DNA from: an uncultured Bacilli bacterium
Lineage (GTDB): Bacteria > Bacillota_I > Bacilli_A > RF39 > UBA660
Assembly: GCA_947585885.1 (NCBI GenBank)
Contig: CANPXI010000073.1
Coordinates: forward strand, 1-5,219
DNA: 5,219 bases
Reading direction: 5' to 3'
In this document: positions 1 through 5,219 of the stretch, piece after piece
Layout of the letters: each line of letters begins with the position of its first letter
Position numbering within the stretch: the stretch's first letter is position 1
Notes under the pieces: generated by a model
What the model saw: only the letters and a program-made list of their open reading frames with translations
Told to the model about the DNA's origin: nothing
Database searches by the model: none
Program-made: the position numbers and the translations under genes

Positions 1-1231
1 AACAGGAGCAACAGTAACATTTAATAATGTAACACCAAATAATGGATATACATTTGAAGGAGTACAACCAAGTTGTAATGGAGGAGCAACAGCAAGATAT
101 TCAGGAACAACAGTAACAGTAACAGGAGTAAATCAGGATAACACATGTACATTAACAGCAGTATTAGCAAAAAGTAATTCATTAGCATTCTTTGATGAAA
201 AATTTAAAGATGCAACAAAAAGAGAAAAATTTGGTTCAGTAATAAGTAACTCAGAAAAACACTTTGAGGACGGAAAATATACAGAAGATTTAAATAATGA
301 TGGAATTGGAGAAAAAGTCTATTATTATACAGGAAATGCAACAGATAACTGGGTACAATTTGCAGGTTTCTACTGGAGAATAATAAGAATGAATGAAGAT
401 GAAAGTATAAGACTATTATATGCAGGAACAAGTCCAAATACGACTTCAGGATATATAAGTGATGGTAGTACAACAAGTTTTAAATATAATTCATCATATG
501 ATAACACAAGGTATGTAGGATATATGTATGGAACGACAGGTAGTTTAGCAAATAATAGAGCTAATTTACAAGATTCAACTGTAAAAACAAAAATAGATAA
601 ATGGTATCAAGAAAATTTACTTCAAAATTATGATAAATATATAAGTAAAACGGCAATATACTGTAATGATAGAAGCGGAGGTCAATGGGATACTGAAACT
701 ATGCACTATGGAGCTTATTATAGATTGTGGTATGACGAATCGGTCCATCCCTCATTTAAATGTGGGGTAAAACCTGATGGTTCAATGTTTTCAGATTCAA
801 GTATAGAAACAGAAAGAAAGAAGGATTTATTCACAACGAATAATAACAAGAATATTGGAAATGAACAATTAACATATCCAGTAGCCTTAATGACAGTGGA
901 TGAAGTTGTATATGCAGGAGGAGAAGATGGTCAAAATGCATCAAAAGCTTACTTCTATTTAAATAGTAGTAACAGTAGTGTAACCGGAGGAAATTATTGG
1001 TGGACAATGAGTCCGACATATGCGGATTCCGACGGCTATGGGTACGTATGGCACGTTATTGGTAGTGGTAGTTGGCCGGGACGATTGAGCTATACGCACC
1101 TTCGATATGAGACAGATGTCATACGTCCAGTACTTTCTCTTAAATCATGTGTTCAGTTGTCTGGTCAAGGAACAAGTAATACTCCATATACAGTTACAAT
1201 AGATGATACTTGTGCATCTGCAGACAACTAA
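1..1231 (+). CDS. Secreted/surface protein, C-terminal part, Ig-like repeat plus DUF6273-like (C-type-lectin-like) domain; 5' truncated
   Basis: The reading frame is open from position 2 to the TAA at 1229-1231, giving 409 visible residues; the start lies left of the window, so the internal ATG at 389 is not the true start. Residues 1-55 resemble an Ig-like beta repeat, rich in Thr/Val/Gly with Cys25 and Cys49. A charged linker leads to FAGFYWRIIR (120-129), then KIDKWYQENL (197-206), IYCNDRS (219-225), LTYPVALMTVDEV (290-302), WWTMSP (333-338) and IRPVLSL (374-380). From memory, this motif order belongs to a multi-copy Bacillota surface-protein family, and the final part resembles DUF6273, which I take to be C-type-lectin-like. 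An extracellular ligand-binding or adhesion role is inference. No LPXTG motif or C-terminal membrane segment is present, so any anchor must be N-terminal. Residues 340-380 have abnormal composition (see the variable-region entry). The XRE gene follows after 9 bp. Confidence 0.8.
   Translation, partial: TGATVTFNNVTPNNGYTFEGVQPSCNGGATARYSGTTVTVTGVNQDNTCTLTAVLAKSNSLAFFDEKFKDATKREKFGSVISNSEKHFEDGKYTEDLNNDGIGEKVYYYTGNATDNWVQFAGFYWRIIRMNEDESIRLLYAGTSPNTTSGYISDGSTTSFKYNSSYDNTRYVGYMYGTTGSLANNRANLQDSTVKTKIDKWYQENLLQNYDKYISKTAIYCNDRSGGQWDTETMHYGAYYRLWYDESVHPSFKCGVKPDGSMFSDSSIETERKKDLFTTNNNKNIGNEQLTYPVALMTVDEVVYAGGEDGQNASKAYFYLNSSNSSVTGGNYWWTMSPTYADSDGYGYVWHVIGSGSWPGRLSYTHLRYETDVIRPVLSLKSCVQLSGQGTSNTPYTVTIDDTCASADN
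1008..1141 (+). other. Candidate hypervariable (DGR-type) region inside the surface-protein gene
   Basis: There is no AA dinucleotide between 1008 and 1141, although the rest of the gene is about 40% A. The 60 bases 1021-1080 are 34/60 G+C with only 9 A. The 41 codons 1019-1141 include no Asn or Lys, while the preceding 210 residues hold 31 (about 15%). Many codons are NNY (GAC, GGC, TAC, CAC, GTT, GGT, CTT), as expected if template AAY codons were randomised at A. Rare CGA, CGT, GCG and CCG codons also cluster here. The patch lies between the conserved WWTMSP and IRPVLSL motifs, where variable regions occur in C-type-lectin-fold DGR targets. No template repeat or reverse transcriptase is in the window, so this is a candidate only. 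Recombination with a paralog of different composition is the main alternative. Confidence 0.5.
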
Positions 1232-1240
1232 GAGGTATAT

Positions 1241-1477
1241 ATGATAAATGAAAGTATATTTAATAAAAAAGTAGGAAAGAATATAAAAAGATATAGATTA
1301 TTATATAATGCTAATGTTAAAGATATGACCCAAAGTGACTTAGCTAAAAAGATAGGTGTAAGTGTATCATTAATAGGTAGTCTAGAAAGTGATAAGATAA
1401 AAAGTGGTATAAGTTTATATAATCTATATAAAATAAGTGAAGTATTAAAAGTTCCTATTAATAAGTTTTTTGAATAA
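1241..1477 (+). CDS. Small XRE-family helix-turn-helix transcriptional regulator
   Basis: The 78-residue protein is almost entirely one Cro/C1-type HTH domain. It runs from an N-terminal helix (VGKNIKRYRLLYN, about residues 11-23) through MTQSDLAKKIGVSVSLIGSLE (about 29-49, the DNA-binding HTH) to KISEVLKVPINKFF (about 64-77), a classic XRE ending. It should bind DNA as a dimer in the cytoplasm; no effector or oligomerisation domain is attached. The start is supported by AGAGG at 1231-1235, five bases upstream of the ATG. The gene begins 9 bp after the surface-protein stop with no terminator between, so the two are very likely co-transcribed, and it may autoregulate the locus or act on paralogous loci (inference). 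A bidirectional terminator follows directly after its stop. Confidence 0.9.
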   Translation: MINESIFNKKVGKNIKRYRLLYNANVKDMTQSDLAKKIGVSVSLIGSLESDKIKSGISLYNLYKISEVLKVPINKFFE

Positions 1478-1507
1478 AAAATAAAACTGGCTTTCCAGTT
1501 TTATTTT
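1478..1507. terminator. Bidirectional rho-independent terminator between convergent genes
   Basis: A perfect 13-bp inverted repeat has arms AAAATAAAACTGG (1478-1490) and CCAGTTTTATTTT (1495-1507) around the loop CTTT. The 3' arm ends in a T-rich tract on both strands, so it can end transcription of the XRE gene (+) and of the convergent 219-aa gene (-). It starts immediately after the XRE stop codon, and the minus-strand stop (1501-1503) lies inside one arm, a very compact arrangement. Confidence 0.9.
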
Positions 1508-2160
1508 CTTAAAGTTTTAACTAATATTTCTTCATTTTCATATGATTTAACTTGTTCCTTATATTGTTTTAAACTAATTTTACCAGTTCTATATAAGTCT
1601 TCAATTCTTGCTTCCTCTATAATTTGATAAGGCTCATCTAAAACAGTAAAGAAATCACTATACCTACTTAAATCTCTAGTAGTAACTGAAGAGAAATTTC
1701 TAAGATTAATCATTTCTATATTATATAAATCCTCATTAATCTTAATAACAGGAGTTACAGAATAAACCCTACCTCTTTTAGCAATATCGCTTTTTGTATA
1801 AATAAATATATTTTTACCACTAAATCTTAAAGCTTTTAAAAATTCACTATCTTGAGCTCCATAACTAACATAATCATTAACTAATTTATAATGTCCACAA
1901 ACAGGTAATAAAGAGAATTCACAAAATCTATTTTTAACTGCTTTATCTAAATCATAAATACCTTTATCAAAATAAAACCATTCAGGATGTGTACATAAAA
2001 TTTTATAAGTAATTTCTCCATTTATTGTTTTTAAATATTCTTCTTTAAAGATTTTGATTTTATCTACATTTGCTACAATAGGATATAAATTAAAAGTTTT
2101 ATTACTAATTGTATTAACTGATACTTTTTTATCTTGTTTATAAATTTTTATATTTTCCAT
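1501..2160 (-). CDS. Unrecognised 219-aa protein, possible C-terminal SHOCT-like motif
   Basis: I do not recognise this protein. The chosen start is the ATG at 2160-2158, eight bases after a strong AAAGGAGG site. An ATG 19 codons further upstream (2217) stays in frame but would read through the promoter and RBS, so it is unlikely. The protein appears soluble: no signal peptide or membrane segment is visible. It is lysine- and aromatic-rich, with an alternating strand-like middle (about 110-150) and a helical, charged C-terminus. Residues 186-204 (RIEDLYRTGKISLKQYKEQ) resemble the short SHOCT motif found at the C-termini of many bacterial proteins (L-x-x-G-x-I-x-x-x-E/Q-Y/F pattern), but the match is weak. 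It has its own promoter, divergent from ffh, and its stop lies within the shared terminator, so it is a monocistronic unit. No function is assigned. Confidence 0.75.
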   Translation of the reverse strand: MENIKIYKQDKKVSVNTISNKTFNLYPIVANVDKIKIFKEEYLKTINGEITYKILCTHPEWFYFDKGIYDLDKAVKNRFCEFSLLPVCGHYKLVNDYVSYGAQDSEFLKALRFSGKNIFIYTKSDIAKRGRVYSVTPVIKINEDLYNIEMINLRNFSSVTTRDLSRYSDFFTVLDEPYQIIEEARIEDLYRTGKISLKQYKEQVKSYENEEILVKTLRK

Positions 2161-2168
2161 AGTATTTT

Positions 2169-2176
2169 CCTCCTTT
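2169..2176 (-). promoter_or_regulatory. Ribosome-binding site fixing the start of the 219-aa gene
   Basis: On the minus strand this reads AAAGGAGG, near-perfectly complementary to the 16S rRNA tail, and it lies eight bases before the ATG at 2160. It decides the start against the upstream in-frame ATG at 2217. Confidence 0.85.
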
Positions 2177-2188
2177 AAAAATACTAAT

Positions 2189-2217
2189 ATTATAGTATAA
2201 TTAATGATAAATATCAA
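2189..2217 (-). promoter_or_regulatory. Sigma-A-type promoter of the 219-aa gene
   Basis: On the minus strand TTGATA (2217-2212) is followed after 17 bases by TATAAT (2194-2189). This is one mismatch from the consensus -35, with a perfect -10 and optimal spacing. Transcription would start near 2182, giving a very short leader before the RBS at 2176. Confidence 0.8.
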
Positions 2218-2224
2218 ACATTTA

Positions 2225-2233
2225 TGATATAAT
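2225..2233 (+). promoter_or_regulatory. ffh: Extended -10 promoter of ffh
   Basis: TGATATAAT provides a TGn extension plus a perfect TATAAT -10 (2228-2233). A convincing -35 is absent; ATGATA at 2204-2209 (18-bp spacer, four of six matches) is the best candidate, consistent with extended -10 promoters that tolerate a weak -35. The start would be near 2240, only a few bases before the RBS, so the leader is very short. The element is divergent from and close to the promoter of the minus-strand gene, so the two may share control. Confidence 0.65.
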
Positions 2234-2241
2234 TAGTAAAC

Positions 2242-2248
2242 GGAGGTG
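2242..2248 (+). promoter_or_regulatory. ffh: ffh ribosome-binding site
   Basis: GGAGGTG lies six bases before the ATG at 2255. It is strong and well spaced and supports this start, which also matches the usual N-terminus of the family. Confidence 0.9.
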
Positions 2249-2254
2249 TAAAGT

Positions 2255-3562
2255 ATGTTTGAACTTTTAGGAGATAAATTAGATAACATAATATCAAAAG
2301 TAAAAGGTTATGGTGTACTTACTGAAGAAAATATAAGTGAAATGACTAGAGAAGTAAGACTAGCATTATTAGAAGCAGACGTTAACTATAAAATCGTAGG
2401 TGAGTTTGTTAATTCTGTAAAAGAAAAATGTCTAGGAGAAGAAGTTAAAAAAAGTTTAAAACCAGGTGAAATGTTTGCAAGCATAATAAGAAATGAACTA
2501 ATAGACTTACTTGGTAAAGAAAATAGTCCTCTAATAATTGACAAAAATTTTACAATTACTTTAATGTGTGGTCTTCAAGGTAGTGGTAAAACAACTACTG
2601 TAGGTAAACTAGGAAACTTACTAAGAAAAAAATATAACAAAAACCCTATGTTTATAGCATGTGACGTATATAGACCAGCTGCCATAGATCAACTTAAAAC
2701 ACTTGGAAAAAGTTTAAATATAGAAGTATATGAAGAAGGTAAAAAAGATCCAGTAGAAATAGCAAAAAATGGAATAGCTTATGCTAAAGAAAAAGGATAT
2801 GATTATGTTCTAATAGACACAGCAGGTCGTCTTCAAATAGATGAAGAACTAATGGATGAATTAAAAAGAATAAGTGAAGAAGTTCATCCTAATGAAACGC
2901 TTTTGGTACTTGATGCTATGATGGGACAAGACGCAATTAATGTAATAAATGGCTTTAATGAAAAATTAACTTTAACAGGCTCAATACTAACAAAAATGGA
3001 TGGAGACACTAAAGGTGGAGTAGCTCTTTCATTAAGACACCTAACAAACATACCAATTAAATTAATAGGTGACTCTGAAAAACTAGATGGACTAAGTGAA
3101 TTTGTACCAACAAGAATTGCAGACAGAATACTTGGAATGGGTGACTTAGTATCAATAGCTGAAAAAGCAAGTGAAATAATAGATGAAGAAGAAGCAATGA
3201 ACACTGCTAAAAAAATGCAAAAAGGTAAATTTGATTTAGAAGACTTTTTAAATCAAATGAAACAAATAAAAAAACTAGGACCTCTAGAAAACTTAATAAA
3301 ACTACTTCCTGGTGCTAAAAAAATGGGACTTAATAACGTATCAATAGATCCTAAACTAATGGGAAGAGTAGAAGCAATAGTTTTATCTATGACACCTTAT
3401 GAAAGAAAACACCCAGAAGTATTAAAAGCGACAAGAAAACAAAGAATAGCTAAAGGTAGTGGAACAAAAGTAGAAGATGTTAATAGATTACTAAACCAAT
3501 TTGAACAAATGAAAACAATGATGAAAAACATAACAAATGGTAATATGAAAATGCCCTTTTAA
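2255..3562 (+). CDS. ffh: Signal recognition particle GTPase Ffh (SRP54)
   Basis: Ffh binds 4.5S/SRP RNA and signal sequences as they leave the ribosome. With the receptor FtsY it delivers membrane and secreted proteins to SecYEG in a GTP-dependent cycle. The 435 residues fit the family (about 430-455) and all domains are present. The N domain (about 1-95) carries ALLEADVN (37-44). The G domain has the P-loop GLQGSGKTT (106-114), DVYRPAAIDQL (137-147), DTAGR (188-192) and TKMDGD (246-251). The linker has ILGMGD (292-297). The methionine-rich M domain (about 300-435) carries the RNA-binding RKQRIAKGSGTKVEDVN (394-410) and a Met-rich tail. The usual upstream neighbour in many Bacillota, ylxM, is absent; a divergent unknown gene is there instead. 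The downstream kinase follows after 34 bp, probably on the same transcript. It is an essential housekeeping gene. Confidence 0.98.
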   Translation: MFELLGDKLDNIISKVKGYGVLTEENISEMTREVRLALLEADVNYKIVGEFVNSVKEKCLGEEVKKSLKPGEMFASIIRNELIDLLGKENSPLIIDKNFTITLMCGLQGSGKTTTVGKLGNLLRKKYNKNPMFIACDVYRPAAIDQLKTLGKSLNIEVYEEGKKDPVEIAKNGIAYAKEKGYDYVLIDTAGRLQIDEELMDELKRISEEVHPNETLLVLDAMMGQDAINVINGFNEKLTLTGSILTKMDGDTKGGVALSLRHLTNIPIKLIGDSEKLDGLSEFVPTRIADRILGMGDLVSIAEKASEIIDEEEAMNTAKKMQKGKFDLEDFLNQMKQIKKLGPLENLIKLLPGAKKMGLNNVSIDPKLMGRVEAIVLSMTPYERKHPEVLKATRKQRIAKGSGTKVEDVNRLLNQFEQMKTMMKNITNGNMKMPF

Positions 3563-3581
3563 TTAATACCTTCTTTTTTAT

Positions 3582-3588
3582 AAAGGGG
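3582..3588 (+). promoter_or_regulatory. Ribosome-binding site of the HipA-like kinase
   Basis: AAAGGGG lies eight bases before the ATG at 3597. It can pair with CCCTTT at 3554-3559, the last codons of ffh, over only six base pairs, so any translational coupling would be weak. Confidence 0.75.
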
Positions 3589-3596
3589 ATGATTAA

Positions 3597-4787
3597 ATGA
3601 AAAAAATATTAATGAATAAAAATATAGAAATATTACTTGCTGAATATGATGCAGCAACAAGTGTATTTACAAAAATTTATGAACTATACAATATTTACTA
3701 TGCTCCCTATATATTAAAATCTTTTTATGAAAAAGATAACATTAATAATGACTCTTTTAGAACTAACCTCAGTGATTTGTTTAAAGGAAGAGGAATCCCT
3801 TCTTGGAGAGATAAAATAGATTTACTTCTATATAGACTTAACATAACTGCACCTTATGAACTATTAGATAAAGCCTTTGGTTTATCTTTATCTGATCAAT
3901 ATTGGTTAAAACCTGATAAAAGTAGTATTAAATATGATGATATAAACTTTTTTGATAATAATTTTGACTATGCTGAATTTATGGAAGCATCCCTATCAAA
4001 AAATAGTACTACTATAACAAAAGAAACATCACTAAAAACACCAAATAACACTACAGATGGTATGCTAAAAAAAGCTTGGATAATAGAAAATAATACTAGA
4101 TACTTACTTAAAAGTGGTTACAAAAACGAAACATTACAACCATTTAATGAAGTACTTGCTAGTGAAATATGTAAAAGACTCGGATTTAATCATGTAGAAT
4201 ATACACTTGATACTTATAAAGATACTGTAGTATCAAAATGTCCTTGTTTCATAACAAAAGATACAGAACTAATAACTTGTTATCAAATAAAAAACAACAT
4301 GGTAAGACATGATAATATTGAAGACTATGAAGAATACATAAATATATTAGAAAAAAATGGTATAAAAGATGCAAGAGAAAAAACAGAAAATATGTATATA
4401 TTAGACTTTCTAATAATGAATGAAGATAGACACTTAAATAACTTTGGTATTATAAGAGATGTAAATACTTTAAAATGGCTAGATGTAGCACCTATTTTTG
4501 ATAATGGACAAAGTTTAAATATCACTTACTATGATGAAGAAGAATTACATATATCAGGTGAAGGAAGATTATTCTATGAAATAAAACCTTTTGATGAAAT
4601 AATAAAAGTAGTAAAAAATATAAAAAGAATAGATATAAATAAGTTAGATGGTTTAGTAGAATGGTTTGATAATTTACTTCATAAATATCAACATTTAACA
4701 GGATATTCTGATACAAGAATAAATAGATTATGTTTAATACTAAATAGACAAATAAACAAACTAAAAGAATTAATAGAAAATAATTAA
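3597..4787 (+). CDS. HipA-like Ser/Thr kinase family protein, orphan without HipB
   Basis: This 396-residue protein has a HipA C-terminal kinase-like fold. The kinase signatures are RYLLKSGYKN (168-177, candidate ATP-binding Lys172), QPFNEVLASEI (181-191), the catalytic loop NEDRHLNNFG (275-284, candidate catalytic Asp277) and the metal-binding segment APIFDNGQSL (298-307, Asp302). All key residues are present, so it is probably catalytically active. The first 150 residues (KGRGIPSWRD at 63-72, LSLSDQYWLKP at 96-106) are not the E. coli HipA N-terminal domain; from memory this domain pair is a recurring Bacillota family. The substrate is unknown; HipA itself phosphorylates glutamyl-tRNA synthetase, which should not be assumed here. 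No HipB-type antitoxin gene is adjacent, so it is not an evident toxin-antitoxin pair. It lies 34 bp after ffh and 66 bp before the coat-like gene. Confidence 0.85.
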   Translation: MKKILMNKNIEILLAEYDAATSVFTKIYELYNIYYAPYILKSFYEKDNINNDSFRTNLSDLFKGRGIPSWRDKIDLLLYRLNITAPYELLDKAFGLSLSDQYWLKPDKSSIKYDDINFFDNNFDYAEFMEASLSKNSTTITKETSLKTPNNTTDGMLKKAWIIENNTRYLLKSGYKNETLQPFNEVLASEICKRLGFNHVEYTLDTYKDTVVSKCPCFITKDTELITCYQIKNNMVRHDNIEDYEEYINILEKNGIKDAREKTENMYILDFLIMNEDRHLNNFGIIRDVNTLKWLDVAPIFDNGQSLNITYYDEEELHISGEGRLFYEIKPFDEIIKVVKNIKRIDINKLDGLVEWFDNLLHKYQHLTGYSDTRINRLCLILNRQINKLKELIENN

Positions 4788-4803
4788 TAATAAAAATACC
4801 TAT

Positions 4804-4831
4804 ACCAAAATACATACCTTTTCATAAGATA
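4804..4831 (+). promoter_or_regulatory. Possible sigma-K-like (late mother-cell) promoter of the CotD-like gene
   Basis: CATAAGATA (4823-4831) matches the sigma-K -10 consensus CATANNNTA exactly, and AC at 4804-4805 lies 17 bases upstream where the short -35 AC is expected. Bacillus subtilis cotD is itself sigma-K dependent, which fits the product. The predicted start, near 4838, falls on the RBS, so the leader would be almost absent, which is a weakness. A sigma-E-like -10 (CATACCTT, 4813-4820) also overlaps. Such short AT-rich motifs arise easily by chance. Confidence 0.3.
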
Positions 4832-4843
4832 TAAATGAAAAGG
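4817..4843 (+). promoter_or_regulatory. Inverted repeat that can sequester the ribosome-binding site of the CotD-like gene
   Basis: Perfect 9-bp arms CCTTTTCAT (4817-4825) and ATGAAAAGG (4835-4843) flank a 9-base loop. The 3' arm covers most of the AAAAGGAG Shine-Dalgarno site (4838-4845). There is no T-tract after it, so it is not a standard terminator. Transcripts entering from the upstream kinase gene could have their RBS hidden. Confidence 0.55.
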
Positions 4844-4853
4844 AGTGAGTAAA

Positions 4854-5219
4854 GTGTATAACACAAATAATGGAATGTATAATGGCTACGAAGTAGAATC
4901 AAGTAAAGAAATGGCTTATAGCGAAAACAAATCAAGTAAAATGTATGAAGAAGTAACAGGTACAGGAGCAGTAAGTTCTACTCCAATGATGAGTATGAAT
5001 ATGGGATGCAATAGTGGAATAGTAATGCCACCAGTATATGAATGTCCTCAAGAAAGAATAATTCATAGAGAATATGTTCATACTGTACCTCACGTATGCC
5101 CAATAAATACAAAAATAGTAAACCATCATATTTACAAACATACTTATAGTCCTTGTTATACTTGTTGTGAAGAAAATGAAGTATGTAATGTAACTGAAGG
5201 ATGCTGTAATAATTTCTAA
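4854..5219 (+). CDS. CotD-like spore coat family protein, Cys/His-rich
   Basis: The GTG at 4854 is chosen because AAAAGGAG (4838-4845) lies eight bases upstream; another in-frame GTG at 4845 overlaps that site and is unlikely. The protein has 121 residues and stops at the window edge. The N-terminal half (1-50) is Tyr/Asn/Ser/Met-rich and low-complexity. The C-terminal part carries PPVYEC (59-64), HTVPHVCPINTKIVNHHIYK (76-95) and CYTCCEE (101-107). It has nine Cys (52, 64, 82, 101, 104, 105, 111, 117, 118) and six His, all six between 71 and 96. The order Pro-His-x-x-Pro-x-x-Thr-x-x-Val-Asn-His resembles CotD of Bacillus, an inner spore-coat protein, by memory rather than alignment. There is no signal peptide or membrane segment. 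Disulfide crosslinking or metal binding are reasonable inferences. If the host does not sporulate, another structural role is likely. Confidence 0.7.
   Translation: MYNTNNGMYNGYEVESSKEMAYSENKSSKMYEEVTGTGAVSSTPMMSMNMGCNSGIVMPPVYECPQERIIHREYVHTVPHVCPINTKIVNHHIYKHTYSPCYTCCEENEVCNVTEGCCNNF

Noticed and set aside
1..175. Recurrent AACAGTAACAGGAG-like words, as in a tandem DNA repeat or CRISPR-like array
   Set aside because: They are irregularly spaced and in frame with Thr-Val-Thr/Gly-Ala-Thr codons of a beta-rich repeat domain; there is no constant repeat-spacer unit.
389..1231. ATG at 389 as a gene start
   Set aside because: The frame is open to the left edge with conserved protein sequence (FAGFYWRIIR) directly before it, and there is no Shine-Dalgarno site upstream.
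2161..2217. 19-codon N-terminal extension of the minus-strand gene
   Set aside because: It would overlap the promoter and the strong RBS, whose position points to the ATG at 2160.
2884..3204. Antisense open frame within ffh, and similar ones at 204-476, 831-1019, 4325-4525, 4522-4815 and 4932-5141
   Set aside because: They lie opposite well-supported genes, have low-complexity Leu/Ser/Tyr/Phe-rich translations typical of antisense AT-rich DNA, and show no RBS or family motif.
3554..3588. Hairpin between the ffh 3' end and the kinase RBS (CCCTTT/AAAGGG)
   Set aside because: It has only six base pairs with a 22-base loop, too weak to claim as a terminator or switch, although it echoes the stronger repeat before the coat-like gene.
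1241..4787. The XRE regulator and the HipA-like kinase as a HipBA toxin-antitoxin pair
   Set aside because: They lie over 2 kb apart in separate transcription units, with a terminator and two other genes between them.
1..5219. Mycoplasma-type code with TGA as Trp
   Set aside because: All six genes read through fully with TGG for Trp and end in TAA; no in-frame TGA is needed.

Overview
The window is AT-rich (roughly 30% GC by eye) and every gene stops with TAA. Shine-Dalgarno sites are strong, Trp is read from TGG, and no reading frame needs TGA recoding. Together with a Bacillota-type Ffh, a CotD-like spore-coat protein and a surface protein of a kind I associate with uncultured gut Bacillota, this points to a low-GC Bacillota, perhaps a gut lineage such as RF39 or TANB77. 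That placement is inference; no rRNA is present to settle it.

Layout. (1) Positions 1-1231 (+) are the 3' part of a large secreted or surface protein: the end of an Ig-like beta repeat, then a DUF6273-like/C-type-lectin-like domain. Near its C-terminus, about 134 nt (1008-1141) contain no AA dinucleotide and encode no Asn or Lys, inside a gene otherwise full of both. This looks like the variable region of a diversity-generating retroelement (DGR) target. (2) Nine bases downstream, a 78-aa XRE-family regulator (1241-1477, +) shares the transcript. (3) A perfect 13-bp hairpin (1478-1507) acts as a bidirectional terminator between this unit and a convergent, unrecognised 219-aa gene (1501-2160, -). 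(4) A compact divergent promoter region (about 2161-2254) serves that gene and ffh. (5) ffh (2255-3562, +), the SRP GTPase, is complete. (6) A HipA-like kinase (3597-4787, +) follows 34 bp later with no terminator between. (7) A small Cys/His-rich CotD-like protein (4854-5219, +) ends exactly at the window edge. Its ribosome-binding site lies in a perfect 9-bp inverted repeat and a sigma-K-like promoter match sits just upstream.

Working together. The ffh-kinase-coat run is probably a housekeeping gene with read-through cargo rather than one pathway. The left part is an accessory surface-protein locus. The most notable candidate is the hypervariable patch of the surface protein: if it is a DGR target, the template repeat and reverse transcriptase must lie outside this window. 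No tRNA, rRNA, CRISPR array, insertion sequence or transposase was seen. There is no gene-free stretch over 300 bases.
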